Shown here piece after piece: positions 9,500 to 18,653 of a stretch of DNA of 64,000 nucleotides. The notes beneath the pieces are model-generated. The model was given only the letters and a program-made list of their open reading frames with translations. It was not told where the DNA came from and did not search any database. Position 1 is the stretch's first letter. Each line of letters opens with the position of its first letter. This DNA comes from Granulicella aggregans (GTDB taxonomy: Bacteria > Acidobacteriota > Terriglobia > Terriglobales > Acidobacteriaceae). The stretch spans positions 1,054,001-1,118,000 of the forward strand of contig NZ_JACHIP010000001.1 in the NCBI RefSeq assembly GCF_014203275.1. The letters are read 5' to 3'. A program made the position numbers and the translations under genes.

Positions 9500-10825
9500 T
9501 TGACGGAACTGGCAGAGATCGCGCGAACCATCTTCGCTAACTCACTCAAGACGGTTGACCTCGGCCATCGCGTCTCGTCGCAGGTCTCTGTCAGTGCGGA
9601 CTCCTTCGTTCTTTCCGGATCTGTGATTCCCTTCTCTGAGGTGGATGAGGTCATCACGATCGCCGTTGGCAAGGCTGCAGCCACCATGTATTCCGCTATC
9701 GAACAGGTCCTCAACCCGGTGCGGAGCCTGCGGCGTCGCGGAATTGTTGTCGGACCTGCGCATCACAAAACGGATTGGCCCAACACCGAATTCTTTGCGG
9801 GTGCGCATCCCATCCCGGACTCTGTCTCCCTGGACGCAGCCCAAGCCGCTCTCGCGATGCTAAGTACTGCAACCGCTAGAAGCGTTTTCGTGTTCCTGAT
9901 CAGCGGAGGCGCGTCCGCCATGATGGAGCAACCGATCCACGAGTCAATCTCTCTTCGAGACATAGACTCGTTCTACGACACCCTGATCAGCTCCGGCCTG
10001 TCGATTGCCCGCATGAATGCATTGCGGAAACATGTTTCGGCGGTAAAAGGCGGGCGTCTCGCGGAGGCCGCTTCAGCAGCCCGATTTCAACTGACACTGC
10101 TCGTCTCGGACGTCCCGACATCCACCCCCGACGCAATTGGATCGGGCCCAACACTCCCTGACAGCACTACGCTTGCAGACTGCCTGCACATACTCGATGA
10201 GTTGGGTCAGCATTCGCAGGTCCCTCAAAGCGTCAGGGCCTTTCTTGAAAGCCCTGAATGCCCGGAGACACCTCGCACGGACGAGCCGATCTTTGCTCGG
10301 TCTCAATGGCGAACAGTGCTTTCAAGTGATGACCTTGCCGAAGCAGCATCCGTTCATGCGCGTGCCGCAGGCTTTCACGTCGTGATCGACAACACATGCG
10401 ATGAGTGGGAGTACCGCAAGGCTGGAGCTTACCTACTCGACCGCAGCAGGATGCTCGCTGAGAAGTATCGAAAGAGCTGTCTCATCTCGGTGGGAGAGAT
10501 CGGCGTCCAATTACCAGCCGTACCGGGCTTGGGCGGACGGAACGGGCACTTTGCCCTGTGGTGTGGGGAGCAGGCCGCTCTGAGCGGAGAAGATGTCACG
10601 ATCTTCAGTGCTGGTTCCGATGGCATCGACGGCGGCAGCGACGCTGCAGGCGCCATCTGCGATCAACATACAGTTCAGGAGGCGAACAGGCTTGGTCTCT
10701 CTGTCGAGGATGCCCTGCTCGAATTCAATACGGATCCGCTGTTGAATGCAATCGGGGCTTTGGTCAAAACCGGGCCGACGGGAAACAACCTCCGCGATCT
10801 GCGTCTATTCCTGCGATCCTCTTGA
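9500..10825 (+). CDS. Glycerate 2-kinase, MOFRL type
   Basis: I start at the TTG at 9500 (441 aa) because GGGGAGG lies 9 nt upstream. The longer frame from ATG 9431 adds 23 residues translated from repeat-like DNA. Family signatures are 'ITIAVGKAAATMY' near the N terminus, 'FLISGGASAMMEQP', 'MNALRKHVSAVKGGRLAEA', 'LLVSDVPTSTPDAIGSGPT', and the C-terminal 'GGRNGHFALW' and 'SDGIDGGSDAAGA'. The enzyme phosphorylates D-glycerate to 2-phosphoglycerate, feeding sugar-acid breakdown into glycolysis. It diverges from the sugar-acid operon, so both may respond to the same substrate. Confidence 0.9.
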   Translation: MTELAEIARTIFANSLKTVDLGHRVSSQVSVSADSFVLSGSVIPFSEVDEVITIAVGKAAATMYSAIEQVLNPVRSLRRRGIVVGPAHHKTDWPNTEFFAGAHPIPDSVSLDAAQAALAMLSTATARSVFVFLISGGASAMMEQPIHESISLRDIDSFYDTLISSGLSIARMNALRKHVSAVKGGRLAEAASAARFQLTLLVSDVPTSTPDAIGSGPTLPDSTTLADCLHILDELGQHSQVPQSVRAFLESPECPETPRTDEPIFARSQWRTVLSSDDLAEAASVHARAAGFHVVIDNTCDEWEYRKAGAYLLDRSRMLAEKYRKSCLISVGEIGVQLPAVPGLGGRNGHFALWCGEQAALSGEDVTIFSAGSDGIDGGSDAAGAICDQHTVQEANRLGLSVEDALLEFNTDPLLNAIGALVKTGPTGNNLRDLRLFLRSS

Positions 10826-10847
10826 ACGATGCGCTCGCTGCCCAGGC

Positions 10848-11615
10848 CTAGATGATCCGCACTAGAGCCAAGGCGGTCATATCTTCTCGTACCGAATTCC
10901 CTCTGAATGGCACCCACTCCCAGCGATTCTTCTCAAACCGATGCGCAGCCGCCAGCACCGCCTGGCATGCCCCACTCGCGGACTTATAGTTCGCGCTCTC
11001 TAGCAGTTCAATGACTCTCTTCGGACCAAACGGATTCTTGTTCGCCATGCTGCCCGTAACGCCCTTAGTCACCACCATCAGCATTGCCCCCGGCTCAAAT
11101 GCTTGAATCGAAGCGTCATATGGCAGGTGACTAAATAGTCCGAGCGGCACGGACGCATTCGGCAAAGCCCTGGTGCCTTGTGAATCGCGAAACAACGCCG
11201 TCTGGCCGCCGGCATTGATGTATGCGAGCACTCCAAGCTGCGCATCGTAGCAACCAACCATCGTCGGGGCGAAACGAGCCCCTTTCGCCACCGCCATCAT
11301 TGCCTGGTTGATCGCATGGACTAACATCTCCGTGGCTTCCATCAGGTTCACGTCGACGGCGCTGAAGGCTTCCGCAGAGCCCGCCCGAAATGCTCTTTGC
11401 ATCTCCGCCGAGATTGGATCGAGCTCGGGCCTTCTGCCTGCAATATCACTCAAAAGGAAAGCGACGCGCGGCCCCACCTCTACCGCGTCGAACAAATCTC
11501 CCCCGGTCCGTTCGGAGTGGTACTGGGCATGAAGATCGATCCCGTTCGCATGGCCCAAGTCCGCTCGCCATGGCTCTTGACCTGGTAACGGCAACCCCAA
11601 CTCTGCGTAACCCAT
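10848..11615 (-). CDS. SpoIIE/PP2C-like phosphatase-domain protein with altered metal site
   Basis: I start at ATG 11615 with GGGGAG upstream (255 aa); the frame extends to 11786 without a better site. The protein keeps 'ERTGGDLFDAVEVG' and the final 'REDMTALALV' of SpoIIE-type PP2C phosphatases. The usual 'DVSGHG' block reads 'SDIAGRRPEL', and the usual 'TDGxTE' block reads 'VTKGVTGS', with Lys where a metal-binding Asp is expected. It may therefore be a weak or inactive phosphatase or a binding protein. It ends 22 bp from the convergent glycerate kinase. It follows a transglutaminase gene on the same strand. Confidence 0.75.
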   Translation of the reverse strand: MGYAELGLPLPGQEPWRADLGHANGIDLHAQYHSERTGGDLFDAVEVGPRVAFLLSDIAGRRPELDPISAEMQRAFRAGSAEAFSAVDVNLMEATEMLVHAINQAMMAVAKGARFAPTMVGCYDAQLGVLAYINAGGQTALFRDSQGTRALPNASVPLGLFSHLPYDASIQAFEPGAMLMVVTKGVTGSMANKNPFGPKRVIELLESANYKSASGACQAVLAAAHRFEKNRWEWVPFRGNSVREDMTALALVRII

Positions 11616-11796
11616 CGCACGCTCCCCGTTACACTTTACGGAATTGTAGCGTGCGGTTCGCCACTCCAGGCACAGAGATCTGCTCTCGTAGATTCTTCGG
11701 CGCGAGTACAAGCAGACGACCTTCGCGGGAAAAAGCGGAGCTCCATTGCATACCAGTTGCCAGGCTGGGTTTGCTGAAACTCCCAAAGAAGAGCCA

Positions 11797-12783
11797 TTAG
11801 GATGTAGCCGATTGAGTCTGTGTAGGACTCGACTCGCTGTTCGTTTGAGTCGGAGTGCTGTGCTCGGCCACAGGCAGGTCGCCGTTCTCCCTCAGACCGG
11901 CTGATGGCAGTGGCAATGTCTTCCCCTCTGCGTCGATCTCCCTCGAATCCACATAGAAGTGGGTCAGGTGAGCAGTCCCGAAGCTGGTCGTGATGGCAAC
12001 ATCGGCGGCATCGCGTCCCGTTGCCATGAGGATCCTTCCCAACCGGCGAAAGTTGTGGCGAGCATCCAGATCGATCCACTTGCCATCAAGAAACACCTGA
12101 TACCACGCACTGAAGTCGCCCGGTCCGCTGAAGGGTCGGCGGATGTCCCCGATATAGCCGGTGACATAGCGGGCAGGAATGTTCTGGCAGCGCGTCAGCG
12201 TGATGGCTAGATGCTGGAAATCGCGGCAGACGCCCACTCGCTCGGTCAGCACATCCATGGCAGTCTTGGTGGGGCGGGCGGCGTTGTAGTTGAAAGCTAC
12301 CTTCTCATGCACCCAATCGCGGATGGCCACGGCACGCTCCCATCCGGATGGATATTGGCTGAACAGATCGTGCGAAAGTGCGCCGAACTGGTCAACCTGG
12401 CAATAGCGGCTGGGCAGGAGAAACTGCAGTACTTCGGGGGGCAGATCGTCGATCTCGGATTGTTTCGCGTCGGGATGAGGCTGGTCTGCACCTTCATCGG
12501 CATCCACCACACTGGAACCAGACAGCCACAAGTATCCAGCAGGAGCAATAAAGCGCGCGCAGCGGTTTCCGAAAGCGTCGGTGTACTCGCGCGAGGGGAC
12601 GATCGACTTCGTGTAGTCGGTCGACGACGGGCTGTGACTGAAGGGATCGTCCAGCGACTCGATCACAAGCTGATTGCCGGAGCGCAGATTTGGCTCGACC
12701 GAAGGATGCAGATGAAGCATGGCGACGATCGCCGTTGGGGCAGGGAGACGAAATTGAATGTCGAAGTCGGAAAAAATGAGCAA
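11797..12783 (-). CDS. Transglutaminase-like protein with Ser at the catalytic His position
   Basis: The 328-aa protein has a beta-rich N domain (1-100) and a transglutaminase/cysteine-protease core. The nucleophile C186 is in 'ERVGVCRDFQHLA', followed by 'IPARYVTGYIGD'. The third catalytic block, 'WIDLDARHNFRRLGR', is also present. Where the family usually has D-F-H-A-W, this protein reads DFSAW (S225; codon AGT), so the Cys-His-Asp triad looks incomplete. The C-terminal tail is Ser/Thr/Gln-rich. It is divergent from the large transglutaminase/DUF2126 gene and probably belongs to that cluster. Confidence 0.85.
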   Translation of the reverse strand: MLIFSDFDIQFRLPAPTAIVAMLHLHPSVEPNLRSGNQLVIESLDDPFSHSPSSTDYTKSIVPSREYTDAFGNRCARFIAPAGYLWLSGSSVVDADEGADQPHPDAKQSEIDDLPPEVLQFLLPSRYCQVDQFGALSHDLFSQYPSGWERAVAIRDWVHEKVAFNYNAARPTKTAMDVLTERVGVCRDFQHLAITLTRCQNIPARYVTGYIGDIRRPFSGPGDFSAWYQVFLDGKWIDLDARHNFRRLGRILMATGRDAADVAITTSFGTAHLTHFYVDSREIDAEGKTLPLPSAGLRENGDLPVAEHSTPTQTNSESSPTQTQSATS

Positions 12784-12955
12784 AGAAGACTCCTGAGTTA
12801 AGTTGAGGTCGAATAGTCGTCTTCGCGAATCACAAGTTTAGCGCGGCTCTGCGTATCGCAGCGGCTCTCGAATCGGATTGGCTGAACCGAGAAAGATTGC
12901 CCGTCGTTCGATAGACGCTATACATGTCTGATGCAACATATAGCATGAGATATCC
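12784..12955. promoter_or_regulatory. Divergent promoter region with inverted repeat
   Basis: This 172-bp spacer separates two divergent transglutaminase genes. It holds an inverted repeat GCTATA (12917-12922) and TATAGC (12939-12944), just before the plus-strand start, in an AT-rich patch. It may be an operator or simply overlap the -10 of the plus-strand promoter. I cannot tell which from sequence alone. Confidence 0.4.
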
Positions 12956-15900
12956 ATGGACAAAACTGTAGAGCTCCATCATCGAACCGCCTATCGATAT
13001 GAAAGACCGGTCTCGTTTGGGCCCCAGGTCATCCAGTTGCGGCCCGCGCCGCACTGTGCAACGCCCATCATTCGCTATGCGTTAAAGCTGAAACCGGCCG
13101 AGCACATCCTGAACTGGCAGTTCGATCCGCTGGGCAATCACCTGGCACGCGTGATTTTTCCGCAGAAGGTATCGGAGTTTGTCGTCGATGTGACCCTGGT
13201 TGCGGACATGACGCCGATCAATCCGTTCGCGTTCTTCCTTGATCCCGGTTTTGAGACGTTTCCGTTTGAATATCCAGACGATCTGGCGCAGAACCTTGAG
13301 CCGTATCGCTCGATTGCGCCCGCAGGCCCACTCTTCAAGGCCCTTCTGAGAGAGATCCCTCTAGAGCCACAGAGCACAGTTGCGTTCGTCGGAAGCCTGG
13401 CAGCGCGGGTGCGTGACCGCATCGGATATACCGTGCGCCTGGAGCAGGGCGTGCAGACCTGCGAGCAGACCCTCGATCAGCTCACCGGATCTTGCCGCGA
13501 TTCTGCCTGGTTGCTCGTACAGCTATTCCGATCGCGAGGACTGGCGGCGCGCTTTGTCTCGGGATACCTGATTCAGCTGGCTCCGGACAATCCCGGCAAC
13601 GCGGATCCGGCGGCGCCAAAGACTGACTCCGCCGATCTGCATGCCTGGGCCGAGGTCTTCCTTCCCGGTGCAGGATGGATCGGCGTGGACCCGACCTCTG
13701 GCCTCTTCACCGCCGAAGGACATATTCCGCTGGTCTGTACTCCGAACCCCTCACAGGCGGCTCCAATCGGGGGCACGGTGGAACCAGCGAAGGTGGACTT
13801 CAGCTTCAACGTGTCTGTTCGGCGCCTGAACGAAGCGCCCAACCTTGCGAAGCCATTTTCCGACGAGCAGTGGGCCAAGGTGCGCGAGGTGGCGCATGAG
13901 GTCGATCGCAGGTTGGCCGATGAGGGCGTGGGGCTGACGATGGGCGGTGAGCCGACCTTTGTAGGCGTGGACGAGCCCGAAAGCGGACAGTGGAACCTCG
14001 AAGCGCTGGGCGCGATCAAACGCACCCGGGCGTTGATCTTGATTCGCCGCTTGCGCGAGCGTACTGCCCCCGGCGGTCTGCTGCACTTTGGCCAGGGCAA
14101 ATGGTATCCCGGGGAGCCTCTACCACGCTGGGCCTACCTCTGTGTCTCCCGCGTTGATGGCGTGCCCATCTGGGAGAATGGAAACCTGATTGCTTGGGAA
14201 GATGATGTCACCAGCTTCGGCATAGATGACAGTCGGCGCTTCCTCGAAGCACTCTCACACCGTCTTCAAGTCACCCGTCAGAGCATCCTTCCCGCATTTG
14301 AACCGGGCCAAGCCGACGAACCTACCGGATACATTCTTCCGTTGCGTCGTCGCCAGCCTGAAGGCCGCCTCGCGTGGTCGAGCCAGCTATGGTTCGAGCG
14401 CCCGGAGCGACTGATCCTCTTCCCCGGTGATTCGCCCATCGGCTACCGCATCACCGCCGATCTCGTGCCCTTCGTCGCTCCGGATGAACTCACTTACGAG
14501 ACGGAAGAACTGCCTGCGTCGCCAGCCCGGCATCCGGAACTCTTCGCAATTGAACCTAACCCTGATCTCCTGCCTCCGCTGTCGAGCACGGCAGAGACTG
14601 CACCGGAACTCATCCGCCCCGCCCTGTGCGTTCAGGCAGTGGAAGGCCGCCTCCACGTCTTCCTTCCTTACACGCCTGTGGCTGCGGACTATCTCGACCT
14701 GATTGCTGCAGTCGAAGACACTTGCAAGCACCTTGGCATGCCGGTGTGGCTGGAGGGCTATCCGCCGCCGTATGATCCGCGGCTGCGGTTCTACGGGCTC
14801 ACTCCGGACCCCGGCGTGCTGGAAGTGAACCTGCCGCCTACGGCGAACTGGGACGATCTTGAAGAGCTCAACGCAATCCTGCATGAAGAGACGCACGGCA
14901 ACCGCTTGATCGCGGGCAAGTTCGCCTATGACGGCAGCCATCTTTCTACCGGCGGCGGCAGCCACATCGTGCTCGGCGGCAAGTCCGTGACAGAAAGCCC
15001 CGTCCTTCGCCGGCCTGACCTGCTGCGCAGCATGGTCACCTTTTGGCAGCGGCATCCTTCGTTGTCGTATCTTTTTTCCGGCATGTACGTTGGGCCGACC
15101 AGCCAGCATCCGCGTGTCGATGAAGCCCGCGTGGACGCGCTGTATGAACTTGAAGTCGCCTTCAGCCAGCTGACGGGCGGAGATGTTCCGCCGTACATCC
15201 TCGACGGTCTATTCCGTAATCTGCTGGTGGATGTGACCGGCAACACGCATCGGGCAGAATTTTGCATCGACAAGATGTACCCACCCGAAGGACAGGGGCT
15301 ACGTCTCGGGCTGCTGGAGTTGCGTGCGTTTGAGATGCCTCCGCACTTCCGCATGGGACTGGTCCAGATGCTGCTGGTGCGAGCGCTCGTCAGCACACTT
15401 TGGAAGCAGCCCTTCACTGGCGAGCTTATCCGCTGGGAAGGCACGTTGCACGACCGTTATATGCTGCCGCACTTTGTTCACGACGACTTCAAGGAGGTCC
15501 TGCGTTATCTTCGCTCGGTGGGCCTGGAGTTTGAAGAGAGCTGGTTCCGCACCCACCTCGAGTTCCGCTTTCCGAAGATCGGAAGCGTCACAGCGGAGGG
15601 CGTCACGCTGGAGCTTCGTCAGGCGCTTGAGCCCTGGAACGTTCTTGCAGAAGAGACGAGCGCTGGCGGCACAGGTCGCAGCGTGGACTCATCGCTCGAG
15701 CGCATGCAGCTCAAGGTGGCCGGGCTGCCATCGGGCTCGCGCTTCGTGGTCTCCTGCAACGGACGCCGCGTACCTTTGACCTCGACTGGAGCCGAGGGCG
15801 AAGCCATAGCGGGCATCCGCTACCGCGCTCGTCGGCTAGCCGCCACGTTGCACCCCACCATTCCCATCCATACCCCGTTGACCTTCGACCTGATCGATAC

Positions 15901-16156
15901 GTGGAAGAACCGTGCGATCGCGCGCTGCACATACTTCTCGGCAGCGCCGGATGGAACGATCTATACCGCCCGGCCGCGCGATGCGGAGGAGGCGAAGATT
16001 CGCAAGTTGCAGCGCTTCGTGGTATCTGAGCCGCCGTCGGAGCCGATGCTCACGCCCCCGGAAGAGAAAAATCCTGTCTATCCCATGACGCTCGATCTGC
16101 GTTTCCCGGCGCCGGGTGCATCGCTCGACTTCGGGCCAAAGGAGCTGGTGCCTTGA
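12956..16156 (+). CDS. Transglutaminase-DUF2126 fusion protein
   Basis: The 1066-aa protein begins with a bacterial transglutaminase N domain ('VELHHRTAYRYERPVSFGPQ'). The core triad is intact: C180 in 'TGSCRDSAW', H229 in 'DLHAWAEVF' and D245 in 'GVDPTSG'. From about residue 300 to the end it is the DUF2126 region ('LTMGGEPTFVGVDEPESGQW', 'HEETHGNRLIAGKFAYDG'), which is usually fused or adjacent to such transglutaminases. The stop overlaps the next start (TTGA). In other bacteria these proteins are encoded with permuted ATP-grasp and alpha-E proteins, as here, and are proposed to make or process peptides. The exact reaction is unknown. Confidence 0.9.
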   Translation: MDKTVELHHRTAYRYERPVSFGPQVIQLRPAPHCATPIIRYALKLKPAEHILNWQFDPLGNHLARVIFPQKVSEFVVDVTLVADMTPINPFAFFLDPGFETFPFEYPDDLAQNLEPYRSIAPAGPLFKALLREIPLEPQSTVAFVGSLAARVRDRIGYTVRLEQGVQTCEQTLDQLTGSCRDSAWLLVQLFRSRGLAARFVSGYLIQLAPDNPGNADPAAPKTDSADLHAWAEVFLPGAGWIGVDPTSGLFTAEGHIPLVCTPNPSQAAPIGGTVEPAKVDFSFNVSVRRLNEAPNLAKPFSDEQWAKVREVAHEVDRRLADEGVGLTMGGEPTFVGVDEPESGQWNLEALGAIKRTRALILIRRLRERTAPGGLLHFGQGKWYPGEPLPRWAYLCVSRVDGVPIWENGNLIAWEDDVTSFGIDDSRRFLEALSHRLQVTRQSILPAFEPGQADEPTGYILPLRRRQPEGRLAWSSQLWFERPERLILFPGDSPIGYRITADLVPFVAPDELTYETEELPASPARHPELFAIEPNPDLLPPLSSTAETAPELIRPALCVQAVEGRLHVFLPYTPVAADYLDLIAAVEDTCKHLGMPVWLEGYPPPYDPRLRFYGLTPDPGVLEVNLPPTANWDDLEELNAILHEETHGNRLIAGKFAYDGSHLSTGGGSHIVLGGKSVTESPVLRRPDLLRSMVTFWQRHPSLSYLFSGMYVGPTSQHPRVDEARVDALYELEVAFSQLTGGDVPPYILDGLFRNLLVDVTGNTHRAEFCIDKMYPPEGQGLRLGLLELRAFEMPPHFRMGLVQMLLVRALVSTLWKQPFTGELIRWEGTLHDRYMLPHFVHDDFKEVLRYLRSVGLEFEESWFRTHLEFRFPKIGSVTAEGVTLELRQALEPWNVLAEETSAGGTGRSVDSSLERMQLKVAGLPSGSRFVVSCNGRRVPLTSTGAEGEAIAGIRYRARRLAATLHPTIPIHTPLTFDLIDTWKNRAIARCTYFSAAPDGTIYTARPRDAEEAKIRKLQRFVVSEPPSEPMLTPPEEKNPVYPMTLDLRFPAPGASLDFGPKELVP

Positions 16157-18645
16157 TCGGCGACCTCTACCAGACCGCGCTCCGCTACGGAACGACGTAC
16201 GAAGAGTCGTCGACTGACGGCGTGCGTCCACGCCCGCATTGGGAGCCACTGATCCACTCGCTCGACCAGCTGGGCACCGAGGAATTGCGGCGACGCTGGG
16301 CGCTTGCCGAACGGAGCATCCGCGAAAACGGAATCACCTACAACATGTACGGCGATCCGCTGGGCGTGAACCGCCCGTGGAAGACGGATGTCGTACCTCT
16401 GTTGCTGCTCGAAGAAGAATGGAAGTTTATCGAGGCCGGCATCATTCAGCGCGCAGAGCTCCTCAGCCGCTTGCTTGAAGACCTTTACGGCGACCAGAAC
16501 CTGCTGAAGAACGGGCATTTTCCTGCGGCGCTCCTGTACGGCAATCCTTCATTCTTGCGGCCCCTCGTCGGCGTGCCAGTTCCGAAGCATAGCCATCTTC
16601 ATATGCTGGCCGTCGATTTGGCTCGCTCGCCGGATGGCAAATGGTGGGTGCTGGCGGACCGCACGCAGGCTCCGTCGGGCAGCGGCTACGCCCTGGAGAA
16701 TCGCACCATCGTCTCCGACCTTCTGCCTGAGCTCTTTCGCGAGTCCAACGTAAAACGCCTGGCTCCATTCTTCCGTGCGCAGCGCGAGGCGCTCATCGCC
16801 ATGGCTCCGCGCGAGAATCCACGCATCGTGCTGTACACGCCGGGGCCGCATAACGAGACTTACTTCGAGCACTCGTTCCTGGCAAAGTATCTCCAGTTCA
16901 CGCTTGTGGTCGGCTCAGATATGACTGTGCGCGATCGCCGCCTCTACTTGAAGACAGTCAGCGGGCTGGAGCAGGTGGACGTGATTCTGCGCCGGGTGGA
17001 CGACGGATTCTGCGATCCACTGGAGCTGCGCGGTGATTCGCTGCTTGGCGTCCCTGGGCTGGTAGAGGCGATCGTTGCCGGCAACGTGACGGTCGCAAAC
17101 GCTTTGGGGAGCGGATTGATCGAGTCCGCCGCCATCATGCCTTTCCTTCCCGGTCTATCAAGGCACTTGCTGGGAGAAGAGTTGAAGCTGCCGTCTGTGG
17201 CCACTTGGTGGTGCGGTCAGGATCGCGCGCTGGACTGGGTCCTCAACCATCTCGATTCCGTCGTCGTGAAGCCAGCTTTCCCTTCACGCGGCATGGAGCC
17301 GGTCTTCGGATCGGAGCTTCCCGAAGCCAAAAAAGCCGAACTCATCGAACGTGTACGCGCCTTCCCGCACGAGTATGTCGCTCAAGAGCAGGTGACGCTC
17401 TCGACTGCCCCAGTCTGGGAGGATGATCGCCTCAACCCTCGGAGCATCGTTCTCCGAACCTTCGTACTGAATACGCCAAATGGTTGGATCGCGCTCCCCG
17501 GCGGTCTCGTCCGTGTCTCCGAGGCCGATGGCACGGTGGTCTCGATGCAGCGTGGCGGCCATAGTAAGGACGCCTGGGTGCTCTCAAACGATCCGGTGGA
17601 TACGTTCAGCATGTTGCGGCCCGTCAACGAGCCCCTGGAGTTGCGCCGCGCCTCCCACATTGTCCCCAGCGGCGTCGCCGACAACACCTTCTGGCTTGGC
17701 CGGTATGTCGAGCGCGCCGAAAACATCGCCCGCATCCTGCGCTGCCTGGTCCCCAAGGTTCGGCACGGGGAGGTATCGGAGCTTGGCGGGCTTATGAGTC
17801 TGCACAGCAGTCTCGGCTCCAGCAAGAGCAAACTTCGCAAGACGAAGCTTGCGGCGACCACCTTTGCTCTCTTCGAAAAAGAACTTCTTTCGATGCTTAC
17901 CGATATCAAGCGCTGGGACAGTCTGCCAAGCACTCTGGCTGAAGTGGGGCGCATCGGCGGCAATGTGCGCGAGCGCCTGTCCGCCGACTTGACGCTGCTC
18001 ATCGGACAACTTCGCACGGCAATGGACGCAGAGCCGGGCGTGCCTTTAGCCGAGTATTCCGGGATGCTCACCGGGTGCCTGGAGCTGCTCTCCGCCTTCT
18101 CCGGCATGGAGCGGGAGAACCTCATTCGCGGCTCGGGCTGGTTGTTCATGAGCATCGGCAGGCGACTCGAGCGGGCGATCTACATGACGCGGCAGCTTCG
18201 CGTCATCACCCGTCCGCTCTCCGCGGAGAATTGGGACTATCTCGCCTATCTACTTGATGTCGCGGATAGTTCCGTAACCTATCGGACTCGGTACTACACC
18301 ACACTTCAGCCGATTGCTGTGATCGATGTACTGATGATGGATGAGACCAACCCCCGCTCGCTTGCCTTCCAGATCGAGCACCTTGTGGAACTCTATGAGA
18401 AGTTGCCCCGGCACGATACCGGCGACCTGAAGACCATGGTGAACGCGCTGAACCGGCTTCGCAGCCTCGACCTCCAGGCGATGCTCTATCCCGCCCAGGA
18501 CAAGCTTGGACGCCGCAATGCAGCGCTTGGGCGGCTCGACCGGCTACTCGCCGACTTTGAACAGCTGCTGCCGTCCTGGTCGAACAACCTGTCCAGCCGC
18601 TACTTCAGCCACGCACGAACTCTTCCAATCACCATGGGACAATGA
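16153..18645 (+). CDS. Circularly permuted type-2 ATP-grasp fused to alpha-E domain
   Basis: The 830-aa protein starts with TTG overlapping the previous stop. Residues 1 to about 490 match the circularly permuted ATP-grasp family (DUF404/DUF407): 'NGITYNMYGDPLGVNRPWK', 'RLLEDLYGDQNLL', 'LHMLAVDLARSPDGKWWV', 'VVKPAFPSRGMEPVFG'. From about 505 ('SGVADNTFWLGRYVERAENI') to the end it is the alpha-E domain (DUF403), usually a separate gene. ATP-grasp enzymes of this type are predicted amide ligases. Fusion with alpha-E and coupling to two transglutaminases suggests a joint peptide-forming and modifying system. The product is unknown. Confidence 0.9.
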   Translation: MIGDLYQTALRYGTTYEESSTDGVRPRPHWEPLIHSLDQLGTEELRRRWALAERSIRENGITYNMYGDPLGVNRPWKTDVVPLLLLEEEWKFIEAGIIQRAELLSRLLEDLYGDQNLLKNGHFPAALLYGNPSFLRPLVGVPVPKHSHLHMLAVDLARSPDGKWWVLADRTQAPSGSGYALENRTIVSDLLPELFRESNVKRLAPFFRAQREALIAMAPRENPRIVLYTPGPHNETYFEHSFLAKYLQFTLVVGSDMTVRDRRLYLKTVSGLEQVDVILRRVDDGFCDPLELRGDSLLGVPGLVEAIVAGNVTVANALGSGLIESAAIMPFLPGLSRHLLGEELKLPSVATWWCGQDRALDWVLNHLDSVVVKPAFPSRGMEPVFGSELPEAKKAELIERVRAFPHEYVAQEQVTLSTAPVWEDDRLNPRSIVLRTFVLNTPNGWIALPGGLVRVSEADGTVVSMQRGGHSKDAWVLSNDPVDTFSMLRPVNEPLELRRASHIVPSGVADNTFWLGRYVERAENIARILRCLVPKVRHGEVSELGGLMSLHSSLGSSKSKLRKTKLAATTFALFEKELLSMLTDIKRWDSLPSTLAEVGRIGGNVRERLSADLTLLIGQLRTAMDAEPGVPLAEYSGMLTGCLELLSAFSGMERENLIRGSGWLFMSIGRRLERAIYMTRQLRVITRPLSAENWDYLAYLLDVADSSVTYRTRYYTTLQPIAVIDVLMMDETNPRSLAFQIEHLVELYEKLPRHDTGDLKTMVNALNRLRSLDLQAMLYPAQDKLGRRNAALGRLDRLLADFEQLLPSWSNNLSSRYFSHARTLPITMGQ

Positions 18646-18653
18646 AGTAGGCC

